Shown here one piece after another: positions 1 to 7,973 of a DNA stretch of 39,588 nt (the stretch's first letter is position 1; every line of letters begins with the position of its first letter). The stretch is from Anaerolineae bacterium (GTDB taxonomy: Bacteria > Chloroflexota > Anaerolineae > Aggregatilineales > Phototrophicaceae). Position numbers and translations under genes: made by a program. Location of the stretch: positions 1 through 39,588 of the forward strand of contig JABWBO010000031.1 in NCBI GenBank assembly GCA_013360465.1. Reading direction: 5' to 3'. The notes beneath the pieces were generated by a model. It ran no database searches, was not told the origin of the DNA, and saw only the letters and a program-made list of their open reading frames with translations.

Positions 1-38
1 TTCGGGTTTAGCTCCTTGAGTGAGCTTGTCGGTTGCTA

Positions 39-61
39 GCCGAGGCGCTTTAGCCCTCGGC
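39..61. repeat. REP-like hairpin
   Basis: Perfect 7-bp inverted repeat GCCGAGG/CCTCGGC (39-45 with 55-61) around a 9-nt loop, in the gene-free stretch 1-175. A longer palindrome follows at 92-113. Together they resemble the mosaic palindromic intergenic repeats common in Chloroflexota and cyanobacteria. No coding frame with sensible composition covers 1-175. Confidence 0.5.
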
Positions 62-91
62 GGTCCCCGCAGCCCTTAACTTGCTGCCTAT

Positions 92-113
92 GGGACGCGA
101 TTAATCGCGTCCC
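92..113. repeat. 22-bp perfect palindrome (REP-like)
   Basis: Both 11-base halves are exactly complementary: GGGACGCGATT followed by its reverse complement. The GGACGCG core recurs in the hairpin at 24755-24774, so this looks like a dispersed repeat family rather than a private terminator. It lies just past the 3' end of the cytochrome c gene, where it might also slow transcription. Confidence 0.6.
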
Positions 114-175
114 TACATCCCGCCAGGTCTAAACCTATTCTCCATCAGTCCTTATCTTTCATTCCTCATCTCTCG

Positions 176-628
176 CTACAGCGTCATCAGGTAGGTGATC
201 AGGTCGGCGAGGTTCTGTTCAGACAGATGCTCACCGTACTGCGGAAACATGATGTTGCGAAAACCCGGCACGAGGTAGGCGCTGGGGTCGGTGATGCTTT
301 GCTCCAGATAGGCTTCAGCAGATAAGCCCTCAACGCGCTGAGCCGCGCGCGCGCCAACGCCTTCCATCACCGGCGCAAGGCTCCAGGTGGTTTGTGTCAG
401 CGCATGACAGCCAACACAACCGGGCGCATCGCCGACGCCCTCCCGGAAGAGCGCCGCGCCGCGCGCCGCATCACCCGCAACCGCCGCTTCTTCTTCAGCT
501 TCGGCGAACACCGGCTGAGGCTGCATCGTCCGCAGCGCCTGCCATGCCTCATGGCAGCCGCTCAGCGCCAGCAGCAGCAGCACACCGCCCACGAACCCCC
601 TCACCCATCTGATCATCGCCGTCGTCAT
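176..628 (-). CDS. c-type cytochrome lipoprotein, single haem
   Basis: Probably a membrane-anchored electron carrier outside the cytoplasmic membrane. The 150-aa product has a charged N-terminus, a hydrophobic stretch and a lipobox LALSGC with Cys about 25. One haem-binding CVGCH sits at about 71-75, and the Met in NIMFPQY (about 127) is the likely distal haem ligand, as in class I cytochromes. The ending resembles the C-terminal helix of cytochrome c oxidase subunit II or small c553-like proteins (LADLITYL). I chose ATG 628 over an in-frame start at 703 because the lipoprotein signal begins there and AGAGGGG/GGGGA lies upstream. It is downstream of the propeller gene with a hairpin between, so the two may be co-transcribed. 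The redox partner is unknown. Confidence 0.85.
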   Translation of the reverse strand: MTTAMIRWVRGFVGGVLLLLALSGCHEAWQALRTMQPQPVFAEAEEEAAVAGDAARGAALFREGVGDAPGCVGCHALTQTTWSLAPVMEGVGARAAQRVEGLSAEAYLEQSITDPSAYLVPGFRNIMFPQYGEHLSEQNLADLITYLMTL

Positions 629-662
629 CGTCGTAAAGTCCCCGCCCCTCTGAAGCCAACGC

Positions 663-696
663 ACCGCCCCCGTCGGCGAGTGCTGACGGGGGCGGT
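663..696 (-). terminator. 12-bp hairpin between propeller and cytochrome genes
   Basis: Perfect 12-bp stem (663-674 with 685-696), very GC-rich, 10-nt loop, between the stop of the upstream propeller gene (714) and the start of the cytochrome gene (628). No T-run follows on the minus strand. It is therefore better read as a partial terminator, processing site or mRNA stabiliser than as a textbook intrinsic terminator. Confidence 0.5.
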
Positions 697-713
697 GGAT
701 CACGATCTCTCGA

Positions 714-1757
714 TTACATGTCCGCCAGTTTGACCACGCCGCCCGTCATGCCAGGGGCGAAGGCAATCGTGCCGTAGCTGACGTAAAGCGCGCCATCCGG
801 TCCCTTTGCCAGGGCGAACGGGGTGATCAAGCCGCCGGCGACGACCGTATTGCCGTCGGCGCTGACCATCAGCACGTCGCCGGGTCCAGGTCCCTGTTCG
901 CCGAACAGGAACAGCTCAACCGCGTAGAGCGTATCGCCGTCCAGCAGGATGTCGGTCACGCCGGTCATGCCGCCAAACGTCTCCGCCAGCGCGCCGTTCG
1001 ACCAGCGCTCGACCTTGCCCGCGCCGGGGGCGACGCCCGCGCCCAGGAAGCCGACGTAGATATCGCCGTTTTCAGCGACTTCCACCGAGGTGGGCACGTC
1101 ATTGCTGGGCCAGGCGACGACGGTTTGCAACCCGTCCGCTTCCGTCCAGGACAGCAGGGCGTTCGCGCCGGCGTCGGCGATCAGCATCGTGCCGTCCGCC
1201 GTCCAGGCGATGTCGGCGACATTGCTGTCGATCTCGTTGCCGTCCGGGTTGTTCGCCGCTTCATACGGATACAGGCTGATGACGCGCCGGGTCATGCCCG
1301 CCGCATCCAGTTCGACCACAGACGATCCCCAGTAGGCGCCGGGACCTGCCGACGAGACCACCAGCCACAGCGAGTCGCCCTGGCGGTAGGCGCGGTACAG
1401 ACCGACCGTCTCGCCGGGGGTGGCATAGCTGGGATAGCCGCCGACCACCGGGGCGGGCACGCCGTCGGCGCCGATGGACAGCACCGCGCCGGACAAGCCC
1501 ATGTTGACGGTCATCATCGCCGCCGGATCATCGATTGCCGGCAGTTCGACCTGCATCTCGCCGCCGTTGCCGGTGACGGTCACCAGCAGGTTGCCGTCGG
1601 CGTCAAAGCTGATGCCGCGCGGCGTCTGAAGATCGCCGATCACCAGTTCACCGGGAAGCGGCGGCATGTCCTGCGCCAGCGTCACGCCGGACAGCAGGGT
1701 GATGAAGATCGCCACAGCGGCGACCACGAGGGCACGGACAATAGCGCGATTCTTCAC
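714..1757 (-). CDS. Secreted ScyD/ScyE-type beta-propeller protein
   Basis: A 347-aa exported protein. The N-terminus from GTG 1757 is a signal peptide: VKNR, a long hydrophobic run, then a likely cleavage near TLAQD. The body carries repeated propeller-like blades such as LQTPRGISFDADGNLLVT, ADIAWTADGTMLIADAGAN, PTSVEVAENGDIYVGFLG and PFALAKGPDGALYVSYG, typical of NHL/SMP-30-like folds and of proteins annotated ScyD/ScyE family. The GTG start is supported by AGGAGA six bases upstream; the longer frame back to 1970 runs into the divergent regulator gene and is rejected. The biochemical role is not known; the family name comes from scytonemin clusters and does not imply that pathway here. It is divergent from the BTAD regulator, which could control it. 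Confidence 0.75.
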   Translation of the reverse strand: MKNRAIVRALVVAAVAIFITLLSGVTLAQDMPPLPGELVIGDLQTPRGISFDADGNLLVTVTGNGGEMQVELPAIDDPAAMMTVNMGLSGAVLSIGADGVPAPVVGGYPSYATPGETVGLYRAYRQGDSLWLVVSSAGPGAYWGSSVVELDAAGMTRRVISLYPYEAANNPDGNEIDSNVADIAWTADGTMLIADAGANALLSWTEADGLQTVVAWPSNDVPTSVEVAENGDIYVGFLGAGVAPGAGKVERWSNGALAETFGGMTGVTDILLDGDTLYAVELFLFGEQGPGPGDVLMVSADGNTVVAGGLITPFALAKGPDGALYVSYGTIAFAPGMTGGVVKLADM

Positions 1758-1799
1758 AATAGTTCTCCTGTTCAACTCATATCCCCCCGCCTGTTGGAT

Positions 1800-1815
1800 C
1801 GCTAAATCGATAGCG
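1800..1815. promoter_or_regulatory. Inverted repeat in divergent intergenic region
   Basis: CGCTA and TAGCG separated by 6 nt, inside the 136-bp space between the divergent propeller gene and BTAD regulator. It could be an operator for either gene. A similar CGCTAT/ATAGCG pair occurs at 31218-31234. Five-base arms are short, so chance is quite possible. Confidence 0.25.
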
Positions 1816-1893
1816 TACAGGCTCAGTCTTAGAGTAAAATGACAGCGTAAAGAGATCGTAAATTGCTCTGTTGCCGACCCAGGGATGAGGGCG

Positions 1894-4644
1894 ATGCTGC
1901 ACATTGAGCTGTTGGGGGGCATGCACATCACCCAGGACGAAGAACCGGTCACGGGCTTTATCAGCAGCAAAGCCCAGGCGCTCTTGTGCTACCTGGTGAT
2001 GAATCCTCAGCAGCATCTTCTGCGATCCAGCCTGGCAGCGATGTTCTGGGGCGACATGCCCGACGAAGATGCTGCCACCAACCTGCGCCAGGTGATCGCC
2101 AACCTCAAGCGGCTGTTCGAACCCTATCTCGACATCTCGCGCCAGAGCATCGCCTTCATGCCGACCGCCCCCTACTGGCTGGATGTCGCCGAATTCGAGG
2201 CACGGCGCGACATCCGCCTCTATCGTGGCGACCTGCTGGCGGGTTTCATCATCTCCGACGCGCCGGCGTTCGAAGATTGGCTGATGGTGCAGCAGGCGCG
2301 CATCCACGACATGGCGGTGACTGCGCTGCGTCAGGTCGCTGACGCCTGCGCCGCCGATGCCGACGACCAGGGTTCGGTGGCAGCGCTGCGCCGTCTGATC
2401 ACGCTCGATCCCCTTCAGGAAGATGCGCACCGCGCGCTCATGCTAGCGCTGGCGCTGAGCGGTCAGCGCGCGGCGGCGCTGTTACAGTATGAACAGTGCC
2501 GCGAGGTACTCGACCGCGAGCTGGGCGTCGAGCCGGAACCGGAGACGGCGTTCCTCTACCGGCGCATCAAGCACATCGAGCGCATCCTGGTTGCGCCGAG
2601 CGAGACGACGCCGTTTGTGGGGCGTGAACACGAATTGGCGGAGCTGATGCGGCGGCTGCGCGAACCCACCTGCCGGCTGATCACCATCGTCGGCTTGGGC
2701 GGCGTCGGCAAGACGCGCCTGGTCACCCGCTTCACCCATCTGGCGAGTCCCCGGATGCTGCACGGCGCTGCGATGATCGATCTGACCGCCGTCAGCACCC
2801 CGGACGGCATGCTCAAGGCGCTGGCGGAGGGGCTGAAACTGCCCCTCACCCGCGAATCCACCCCCCGCCAGCAGGTCCTCGGCTTCCTGCGCGACCGGCA
2901 TATGCTGCTGGCGCTGGATAACTTCGAGCAGTTGGTCCGGGTCGGCATTGACCTGATCGGCGACATCATCGCGCGCGCGCCGGAGGTCAAGATCGTCATC
3001 ACCAGCCGCGAGCGCCTGAACCTGCGCGACGAATGGGTGCTGGCGCTGCACGGGCTGCGGATCGGCGCGGTGGATGAGTCAACGCCTGCCCCGGCTCAGG
3101 CGCTCTTCTGGGAGACGGTGCGGCGCATCCGGGGCGACGACAAGATCGAAGGGCGATCGGTCGCCGTCGGGCGCATCTGCGAGATGGTCGAGGGTATGCC
3201 GCTCGCTATCGAGCTGGCGGCGTCATGGACGCGGCTGCTGACTGCCGAGGAGATCGCCGAGGAGATCGCCAGCAATCTGATCCTGCTGGAATCCAGCGAC
3301 CGCGACGACGACTCCCGTCATCAAAGCCTGCGCGCCGTCTTCGAACATTCCTGGGGGCTGTTCTCGACCGACGAGCAGAAAGCGCTGCTGGCGCTGTCGT
3401 CGTTCAGCGCCGGCTTCACGCGGGCGGCGGCGGAACAGGTCGCCGGAGCGGCGCTGCCGCTCCTGCTGAGCTTGAGCGACAAGATGCTGCTGCATCGCGA
3501 CGGCAGCGGGCGCTACTGGCTGCACGAGGTGACGCGGCAGTATCTTGCGGAACGCTTCGCGCTTTCCAGCAGCATGGCGCAGGTGCAGCAGAAGTTCATC
3601 TACTATTTCGCCATCTTCCTGCAAACACGGGAAGCCGCGCTGAAGGCGCGCGACCAGGGCGAGGCGGTCCATGAGATCGGCGTCGAACTGGAGAACATCC
3701 ACCGGGCGTGGCGCTATGCGGCGGCGTCTGAAAACGTGGAATCGCTCAGCCTGATGATGCCCGCGCTGTCGCTGTACTATGACATGACCGCCGCCTGGCA
3801 TCCGGGCGAAGCGCTGTTCCAGGCGGCGAGCGCGCTCGTCCACCGGGCGGACCCGGCGGTCTACGGCGCATGGTGTTCCCATGTGGCGCTGCTCTGCTCG
3901 CGCCAGGACCACCTGGAAGAAGCCGGTCAGTACGCACGCCGGGCGCTGGAAGTCCTTTCCGAGGACGAACCAGCTCACTTCGACGCCCTTGCCCGCGCCT
4001 TCATGGTGCTGGGCAACCTGCTGGATATGCGCGGGACTCACGTCGAATCGCCGCAGTACTTCCTGCGAGCGCTCGACCTGCGCTTGAGCATCGGCGACGA
4101 CTGGGGCTGCGCCAACTGCTATCTCAGCCTGGCGGGCGCTTATGGGCGCGCCGGCGACGACGAAAGCGCCCAGCGCTACGCCGAAGTGGGACTGGGGATC
4201 AGCGAACAGATCGGCGATCTGTGGCTGACCACTCGCCTGCAAACGATCCTGGCGGTTGTCGCCGCCAACCAGGGCGACATCGACCGTGCCGAGGCGATGC
4301 ACCATTCGAACCTGGAAATTTTCGAGCAGATGGGCAGCGAAGAAGGGCGGGCGCTGGCGCTGAGCGGCTTGGGTGCGGCGGCGGCATTCCGGGGCGCTGC
4401 CGGTGAGGCACGCGACTACTTTCTGAAAGCGGTGGATATCTTCCGACACGTCGGATCAGAGCAGTACGAGAGCAATACCTGGTTCAACCTGGGCGAGATC
4501 AGCATGGAGGAGGGCGATCCAGCGCTGGCACTGGAATATTTCGAACAGAGCCTCGCCGGCTATCGCCGATTAGGGTATGAGTATGGGATCGCGGAAGCCG
4601 AAGCGCGTATTCGGGCAATTCAGGCAGGGCTTGCCGACGAGTGA
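1894..4644 (+). CDS. SARP/AfsR-like regulator: wHTH-BTAD-NB-ARC-TPR
   Basis: Predicted ATP-dependent transcriptional activator of 916 aa. Residues 1-95 match an OmpR-type winged helix (MLHIELLGG, NLRQVIANLKRLF). About 95-240 is the bacterial transcriptional activation domain (LYRGDLLAGF, QARIHDMAVTALRQVADAC, RALMLALALSGQRAAALLQY). NB-ARC follows from TPFVGREHEL with Walker A GLGGVGKT near 266-274, Walker B LLALDNFEQL and sensor-like ITSRERL. About 550-916 is helical with TPR-like repeats (ARRALEVL, YLSLAGAYGRAG, WFNLGEISMEEGDPALALEYFEQSL). I prefer ATG 1894 to ATG 1885: GAGGG is well spaced for it and the family begins with the MLHI strand. In this family the ATPase/TPR part is thought to act as a switch relieving autoinhibition. 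The likely target is its own divergent region. Confidence 0.9.
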   Translation: MLHIELLGGMHITQDEEPVTGFISSKAQALLCYLVMNPQQHLLRSSLAAMFWGDMPDEDAATNLRQVIANLKRLFEPYLDISRQSIAFMPTAPYWLDVAEFEARRDIRLYRGDLLAGFIISDAPAFEDWLMVQQARIHDMAVTALRQVADACAADADDQGSVAALRRLITLDPLQEDAHRALMLALALSGQRAAALLQYEQCREVLDRELGVEPEPETAFLYRRIKHIERILVAPSETTPFVGREHELAELMRRLREPTCRLITIVGLGGVGKTRLVTRFTHLASPRMLHGAAMIDLTAVSTPDGMLKALAEGLKLPLTRESTPRQQVLGFLRDRHMLLALDNFEQLVRVGIDLIGDIIARAPEVKIVITSRERLNLRDEWVLALHGLRIGAVDESTPAPAQALFWETVRRIRGDDKIEGRSVAVGRICEMVEGMPLAIELAASWTRLLTAEEIAEEIASNLILLESSDRDDDSRHQSLRAVFEHSWGLFSTDEQKALLALSSFSAGFTRAAAEQVAGAALPLLLSLSDKMLLHRDGSGRYWLHEVTRQYLAERFALSSSMAQVQQKFIYYFAIFLQTREAALKARDQGEAVHEIGVELENIHRAWRYAAASENVESLSLMMPALSLYYDMTAAWHPGEALFQAASALVHRADPAVYGAWCSHVALLCSRQDHLEEAGQYARRALEVLSEDEPAHFDALARAFMVLGNLLDMRGTHVESPQYFLRALDLRLSIGDDWGCANCYLSLAGAYGRAGDDESAQRYAEVGLGISEQIGDLWLTTRLQTILAVVAANQGDIDRAEAMHHSNLEIFEQMGSEEGRALALSGLGAAAAFRGAAGEARDYFLKAVDIFRHVGSEQYESNTWFNLGEISMEEGDPALALEYFEQSLAGYRRLGYEYGIAEAEARIRAIQAGLADE

Positions 4645-4647
4645 GCG

Positions 4648-4671
4648 CCGCCGCACCGCGCATTGCGGCGG
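4648..4671 (+). terminator. Hairpin after the BTAD regulator
   Basis: Perfect 8-bp stem CCGCCGCA/TGCGGCGG (4648-4655 with 4664-4671), 8-nt loop, directly after the stop at 4644. There is no T-tract, so termination is uncertain. It overlaps the -35 region of the promoter proposed for the next gene. Confidence 0.4.
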
Positions 4672-4691
4672 GGAACGGCGAAGCCTATACT
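4663..4691 (+). promoter_or_regulatory. Predicted sigma-70 promoter for the 4732 gene
   Basis: TTGCGG (4663-4668), 17-nt spacer, TATACT (4686-4691). The -10 matches consensus at five of six positions; the -35 matches mainly in TTG. The predicted start of transcription leaves a leader of about 35 nt to the GTG at 4732. Confidence 0.4.
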
Positions 4692-4731
4692 TCCTAACAG
4701 ATTGAAAACACTGCCACGCGGGAGGAAGATC

Positions 4732-5343
4732 GTGTCGGAAACGCTTTACTCCGCCGAGCGCGACCTGAAGGAAGCCAGAGCGATGGTCGAGGGACTGGCG
4801 GATTACGTTCAGGAAGAACCGCTGTACGGACGCACGCGCGGCGGCATGTTCGGCAGCGGCAGTATGCCGGCGCTGACCATCGGCGCGCTGCAAATGCGGC
4901 TGCGGCGGCTGCGCGCGCTCGACCTGGGGCTGTCGCCCGCCCAGCGCGATCAGCTCAGCCAGATCGAACGGCAGCACGATGCGACGCGCAGCGAATGGCG
5001 CAGCCACTACCTGGAGAAGATGCACCGCGAAGGCGAATCGCGCCTGAAGGCGATGAACACTTTCTTCGAGGAATGCCTCGACGACCCGCGCCAGTGCCCG
5101 AACATCTATCTGCCCGAAGCGCTGCGCCGCACCATCGTTCAGGAGATCGCCCTGGCGTTCAGCGATATGGGCGAAGCGCATGACGAGCTGATCAAGGCGA
5201 TGCGCCGCGTGGACGGCAAGCTGCGCGGCGTCGTTCAGCCCTGCGAGTTCGTTTGGGCGGCGGCGCTGGAGACGGTCTACCCCGCCGCAGAGTTCTGGTG
5301 GCTGTACGCCAAGCCGCCGCGCGTCGACCGCGATCCTCGCTGA
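4732..5343 (+). CDS. Hypothetical protein
   Basis: I do not recognise this 203-aa protein. It is soluble and largely helical, with charged amphipathic segments (LYSAERDLKEARAMVEGL; MRLRRLRALDLGLSPAQRD; EALRRTIVQEIALAFSDMG) and no signal peptide or membrane span. A Gly-rich turn GRTRGGMFGSGSM sits near 43-55, and the C-terminus is aromatic (FVWAAALETVYPAAEFWWLY). GTG 4732 is chosen because GGGAGGAAG lies at the right distance; an ATG at 4663 would be inside the upstream hairpin. It is first of a same-strand run ending at 10295, 77 bases before the ankyrin gene, so the two are probably co-expressed. Confidence 0.6.
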   Translation: MSETLYSAERDLKEARAMVEGLADYVQEEPLYGRTRGGMFGSGSMPALTIGALQMRLRRLRALDLGLSPAQRDQLSQIERQHDATRSEWRSHYLEKMHREGESRLKAMNTFFEECLDDPRQCPNIYLPEALRRTIVQEIALAFSDMGEAHDELIKAMRRVDGKLRGVVQPCEFVWAAALETVYPAAEFWWLYAKPPRVDRDPR

Positions 5344-5420
5344 GGCGCGTCAGATCGGAAGAGGCGCGGGGAAGTGGATGTTCTAGTGCGCATCCTTGCG
5401 CAAAGGAAAGGAATGGCATC

Positions 5421-6008
5421 ATGACGACCCCACTGAGTCAGGAAACGATCAACGAATTCGTCGTCGCTTCACATTTCGACCTGCCGAAAGTCAAGGAACT
5501 GCTCGCTCACCATCCCGACCTGCTCAACGAGAACGCCGAATGGATCGAAACGCCGGTCCAGGCGGCGGCGCACGTCAACAACCGCGAGATCGTCGAGTAT
5601 CTGCTCGAACAGGGCGCACCGCTGGATATCTGCACGGCAGCCATGCTGGGACGGCTGGACGATGTGCGCGCCCTGCTGGCGGAAAACTCCGACCTGAAAG
5701 ATGCGCACGGGTCGCATAACCTGAACGTGCTGTTCTACGCCGCGCTGGGCGACAGCATCCCTGTCGCCGAAGCGCTGCTGGAAGCAGGCGCACAGATCAA
5801 CGCCGACAGCAGCCAGGCGCCGCTGATCGGCGCGATCCTGGGCGGCAGCCCGGCGATGGTGCGCTGGCTGCTCGACCGCGATGCCGACCCCTACGCGACC
5901 GATTTCAATGGGCGCACCGCGCTGGAAGTCGCCGAGGATGAACACCAGGAGGAGATCGCCGCGCTGCTGCGCCCATTCTACGTCGATGAGGATGAACACG
6001 AGCGATGA
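5421..6008 (+). CDS. Ankyrin-repeat protein
   Basis: A 195-aa protein made almost wholly of ankyrin repeats, so probably a binding scaffold with no catalytic role. Repeat units are visible as DLPKVKELLAHHPDLLN, TPVQAAAHVNNREIVEYLLE, TAAMLGRLDDVRALLAEN, LNVLFYAALGDSIPVAEALL, APLIGAILGGSPAMVRWLLD and TALEVAEDEHQEEIAALLR, each with the helix-turn-helix spacing of about 30 residues. No signal peptide is present, so it is cytoplasmic. AGGAA precedes ATG 5421. Its last codons overlap the start of the next gene (ATGA at 6005-6008), which indicates translational coupling. The partner cannot be told from sequence. Confidence 0.85.
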   Translation: MTTPLSQETINEFVVASHFDLPKVKELLAHHPDLLNENAEWIETPVQAAAHVNNREIVEYLLEQGAPLDICTAAMLGRLDDVRALLAENSDLKDAHGSHNLNVLFYAALGDSIPVAEALLEAGAQINADSSQAPLIGAILGGSPAMVRWLLDRDADPYATDFNGRTALEVAEDEHQEEIAALLRPFYVDEDEHER

Positions 6009-6598
6009 GCCGGGCTGAAGATGTCGTCATGCGTCTGTACGAAGACTCCGCCCTGCGCGGCGGCTTGACTGATGCGCCGGCGGCGCGTCTGCTGAAGTGG
6101 GCGGAAGATCGGCTGATCGCCCTGGATGACGCCGGGGTGGATGATGCCGCCTTCGCCGCAGCAGCAGCGGCGGTGCTGGCGGCGGTCCGGCAGATCAACA
6201 CAGCTGTAGACAAGACTCTCGCCGCCGGCGGGATCGTCCCGCCGGACGCCGCGCAGGCGTTCGCGGCGCAGGCGGCGATCAGCGCCGATCAAGTGACGGC
6301 GGGCGTGTCAGGCGATGCGCCCGCCGATGAGATGGCGCTGGTCGAACGGCTGATCGGACTGGTCTCCGCTGAGGCTGGTCCCCAGACTGCCCCTCCGGCA
6401 GCACTCCCAGAAGTGGCGGCTGTGCCGGTCGCAGCGCCGGCAGATACAGCGCAGGTGGTGGAAAAAGGCAAAGCTGAAGATAATTTCCTCGCCGGGTGGG
6501 CGAATCGACTGCTGGAGCAGGATGCGCCCGTCGCATCTATCGACAGCAAGCCAGACGAACCCGAAGGCGAGGATGATGACATCAGTGTTGATATCTAA
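6005..6598 (+). CDS. Ala-rich acidic hypothetical protein
   Basis: Unrecognised 197-aa protein. The first 85 residues are helical and Ala-rich (RLLKWAEDRLIALDD, AAFAAAAAAVLAAVRQINTAVD). A low-complexity Ala/Pro/Val linker covers roughly 125-150, then DNFLAGWANRLLEQD. The tail is strongly acidic (DEPEGEDDDISVDI). It overlaps the ankyrin gene by four bases and its 3' end overlaps the 5' end of the phospholipase-D-like gene, so the three are probably made together. A partner or adaptor of the ankyrin protein is possible, but this is inference from coupling only. Confidence 0.6.
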   Translation: MSRAEDVVMRLYEDSALRGGLTDAPAARLLKWAEDRLIALDDAGVDDAAFAAAAAAVLAAVRQINTAVDKTLAAGGIVPPDAAQAFAAQAAISADQVTAGVSGDAPADEMALVERLIGLVSAEAGPQTAPPAALPEVAAVPVAAPADTAQVVEKGKAEDNFLAGWANRLLEQDAPVASIDSKPDEPEGEDDDISVDI

Positions 6599-7973
6599 GA
6601 GGGCAAAACGGTTCGTCGGGGCGCGTCGCGATACACCGGCGAGCGGTTCACGTGCGGGCGGTTCGCAAACCGCCCCTCCTGCGCTGCGCTTGTGGCTTCT
6701 GGCGCTGCTGCTGCTGATCGCTGCCTGTTCTGACACTGGCGGCGAGACGACGATCACCGAACCGCCGCCGACCGTCGCGTCGCAGATCACCAGCACGCCG
6801 CGCCCGGCGACGCTGACTCCGCGCCCACCGACCGTGATGCCGCGCGCGACCAACACGCCGCTCTCGCCCGCCGCCACGACCGCCGCACCGGCACAGACGG
6901 CGATTCCCACCCTCGCCTCCACGCTGCTCGCCGACGGTTCCGCCCGCCACATCCTGCCGCTCGGCTCCGGCGCTTCGCAGGGCTTCTGGCAGGTCTTCTT
7001 CACCGCGCCGAACGGCAGCCGCGACTCCGCGACCTACGTCGGCGGCATCGACATCCCGCTGGCGCAGGCGCTCGCGGGGGTCGCGCGGACGCTGGATATC
7101 GCCGCCTTCGAGTTCAACAACCCGGTCATCACCGCCGCCGTGCTGGACGCCGCCCGACGCGGCGTCGCCGTGCGCATCGTCACCGACAGCGAACATGGCT
7201 ACGAAGACGCCGACTCCACCCTGAAACAGATCGAAGCGGTGGGCGTGCGCATTGTGCAGGACAACCGGGCGGCGTTCATGCACGACAAGTTCATGATCCT
7301 CGATGGGCTGACGGTGGTCACCGGTTCGTGGAATTTCACCGTCAACGACACCTACCGCAACAACAACAACGCCGTCTTCCTGCGCTCGCCGCGCGCCGCC
7401 GCCGTCTATCAGGCGGAATTCAACGAGATGTACCTGCTCGGTCGCTTCGGACCGAGCGCATCGCTGCCGACTTCCGACAACCGCCTGAACATCGACGGCG
7501 TGCCGCTGGAGATCTACTTCTCGCCCGACGACGCCGTGCTGACGCGGGTCAATGAGGCGATCAGCAGCGCCCGCCGTTCGATTCGCTTCATGGCGTTCTC
7601 CTTCACCGAGGACAGCATCGGCGACGCCCTGATCAACAAGCTGGAGGCGACCAGCGCCGTCACCGTCAGAGGCATCTTTGAATCCACCGGCAGCGAAACC
7701 CGCTTCAGCGAGATGACGCGCCTGCACTGCGCCGGACTGCCCGATCTGGAAGTGCGGCAGGACGGCGGACCGTTCGTGCTGCATCACAAAGTCTTCATCA
7801 TCGACGCGCGCATCGTGGTGACCGGTTCGTTCAACTTTTCCGCCAACGCCACCGATTCCAACGACGAAAACCTGATCGTCATCGAAGACCCGATCCTCGC
7901 CGCGCAGTACGTCGAAGAATTCGACCGCCGCTGGGCGGAAGCGCGCGCGCCGGGCGTCGCCTGCCCCTCATGA
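6576..7973 (+). CDS. Phospholipase D-like lipoprotein with two HKD motifs
   Basis: Exported protein of the phospholipase D/nuclease superfamily. After a basic N-terminus comes a hydrophobic segment ending in lipobox LIAACS, then a long Pro/Thr linker (about 60-115), then two PLD domains. Motif 1 is HDKFMILD (His236, Lys238, Asp243) followed by GSWNF; motif 2 is HHKVFIID (His403, Lys405, Asp410) followed by GSFNFSANA. Both are intact, so one composite active site using a covalent phosphohistidine is expected. Substrate (lipid or nucleic acid) is not decided by sequence; similarity of the GSxNF sections to Nuc/EDTA-resistant nuclease-type proteins favours a nuclease. The start is uncertain among ATG 6573, ATG 6576 and GTG 6585, all overlapping the previous gene. 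The stop overlaps the next start (ATGA). Confidence 0.85.
   Translation: MTSVLISKRAKRFVGARRDTPASGSRAGGSQTAPPALRLWLLALLLLIAACSDTGGETTITEPPPTVASQITSTPRPATLTPRPPTVMPRATNTPLSPAATTAAPAQTAIPTLASTLLADGSARHILPLGSGASQGFWQVFFTAPNGSRDSATYVGGIDIPLAQALAGVARTLDIAAFEFNNPVITAAVLDAARRGVAVRIVTDSEHGYEDADSTLKQIEAVGVRIVQDNRAAFMHDKFMILDGLTVVTGSWNFTVNDTYRNNNNAVFLRSPRAAAVYQAEFNEMYLLGRFGPSASLPTSDNRLNIDGVPLEIYFSPDDAVLTRVNEAISSARRSIRFMAFSFTEDSIGDALINKLEATSAVTVRGIFESTGSETRFSEMTRLHCAGLPDLEVRQDGGPFVLHHKVFIIDARIVVTGSFNFSANATDSNDENLIVIEDPILAAQYVEEFDRRWAEARAPGVACPS

Noticed and set aside
1-120. tRNA gene in the folded region at the window start
   Set aside because: Stems are palindromic repeats; no cloverleaf, T-loop consensus or acceptor stem with a CCA-proximal end was found.
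4013-4071. Possible frameshift within the BTAD regulator
   Set aside because: Alternative frames around 3881-4400 are open, but the main frame keeps TPR-like periodicity throughout with no break.
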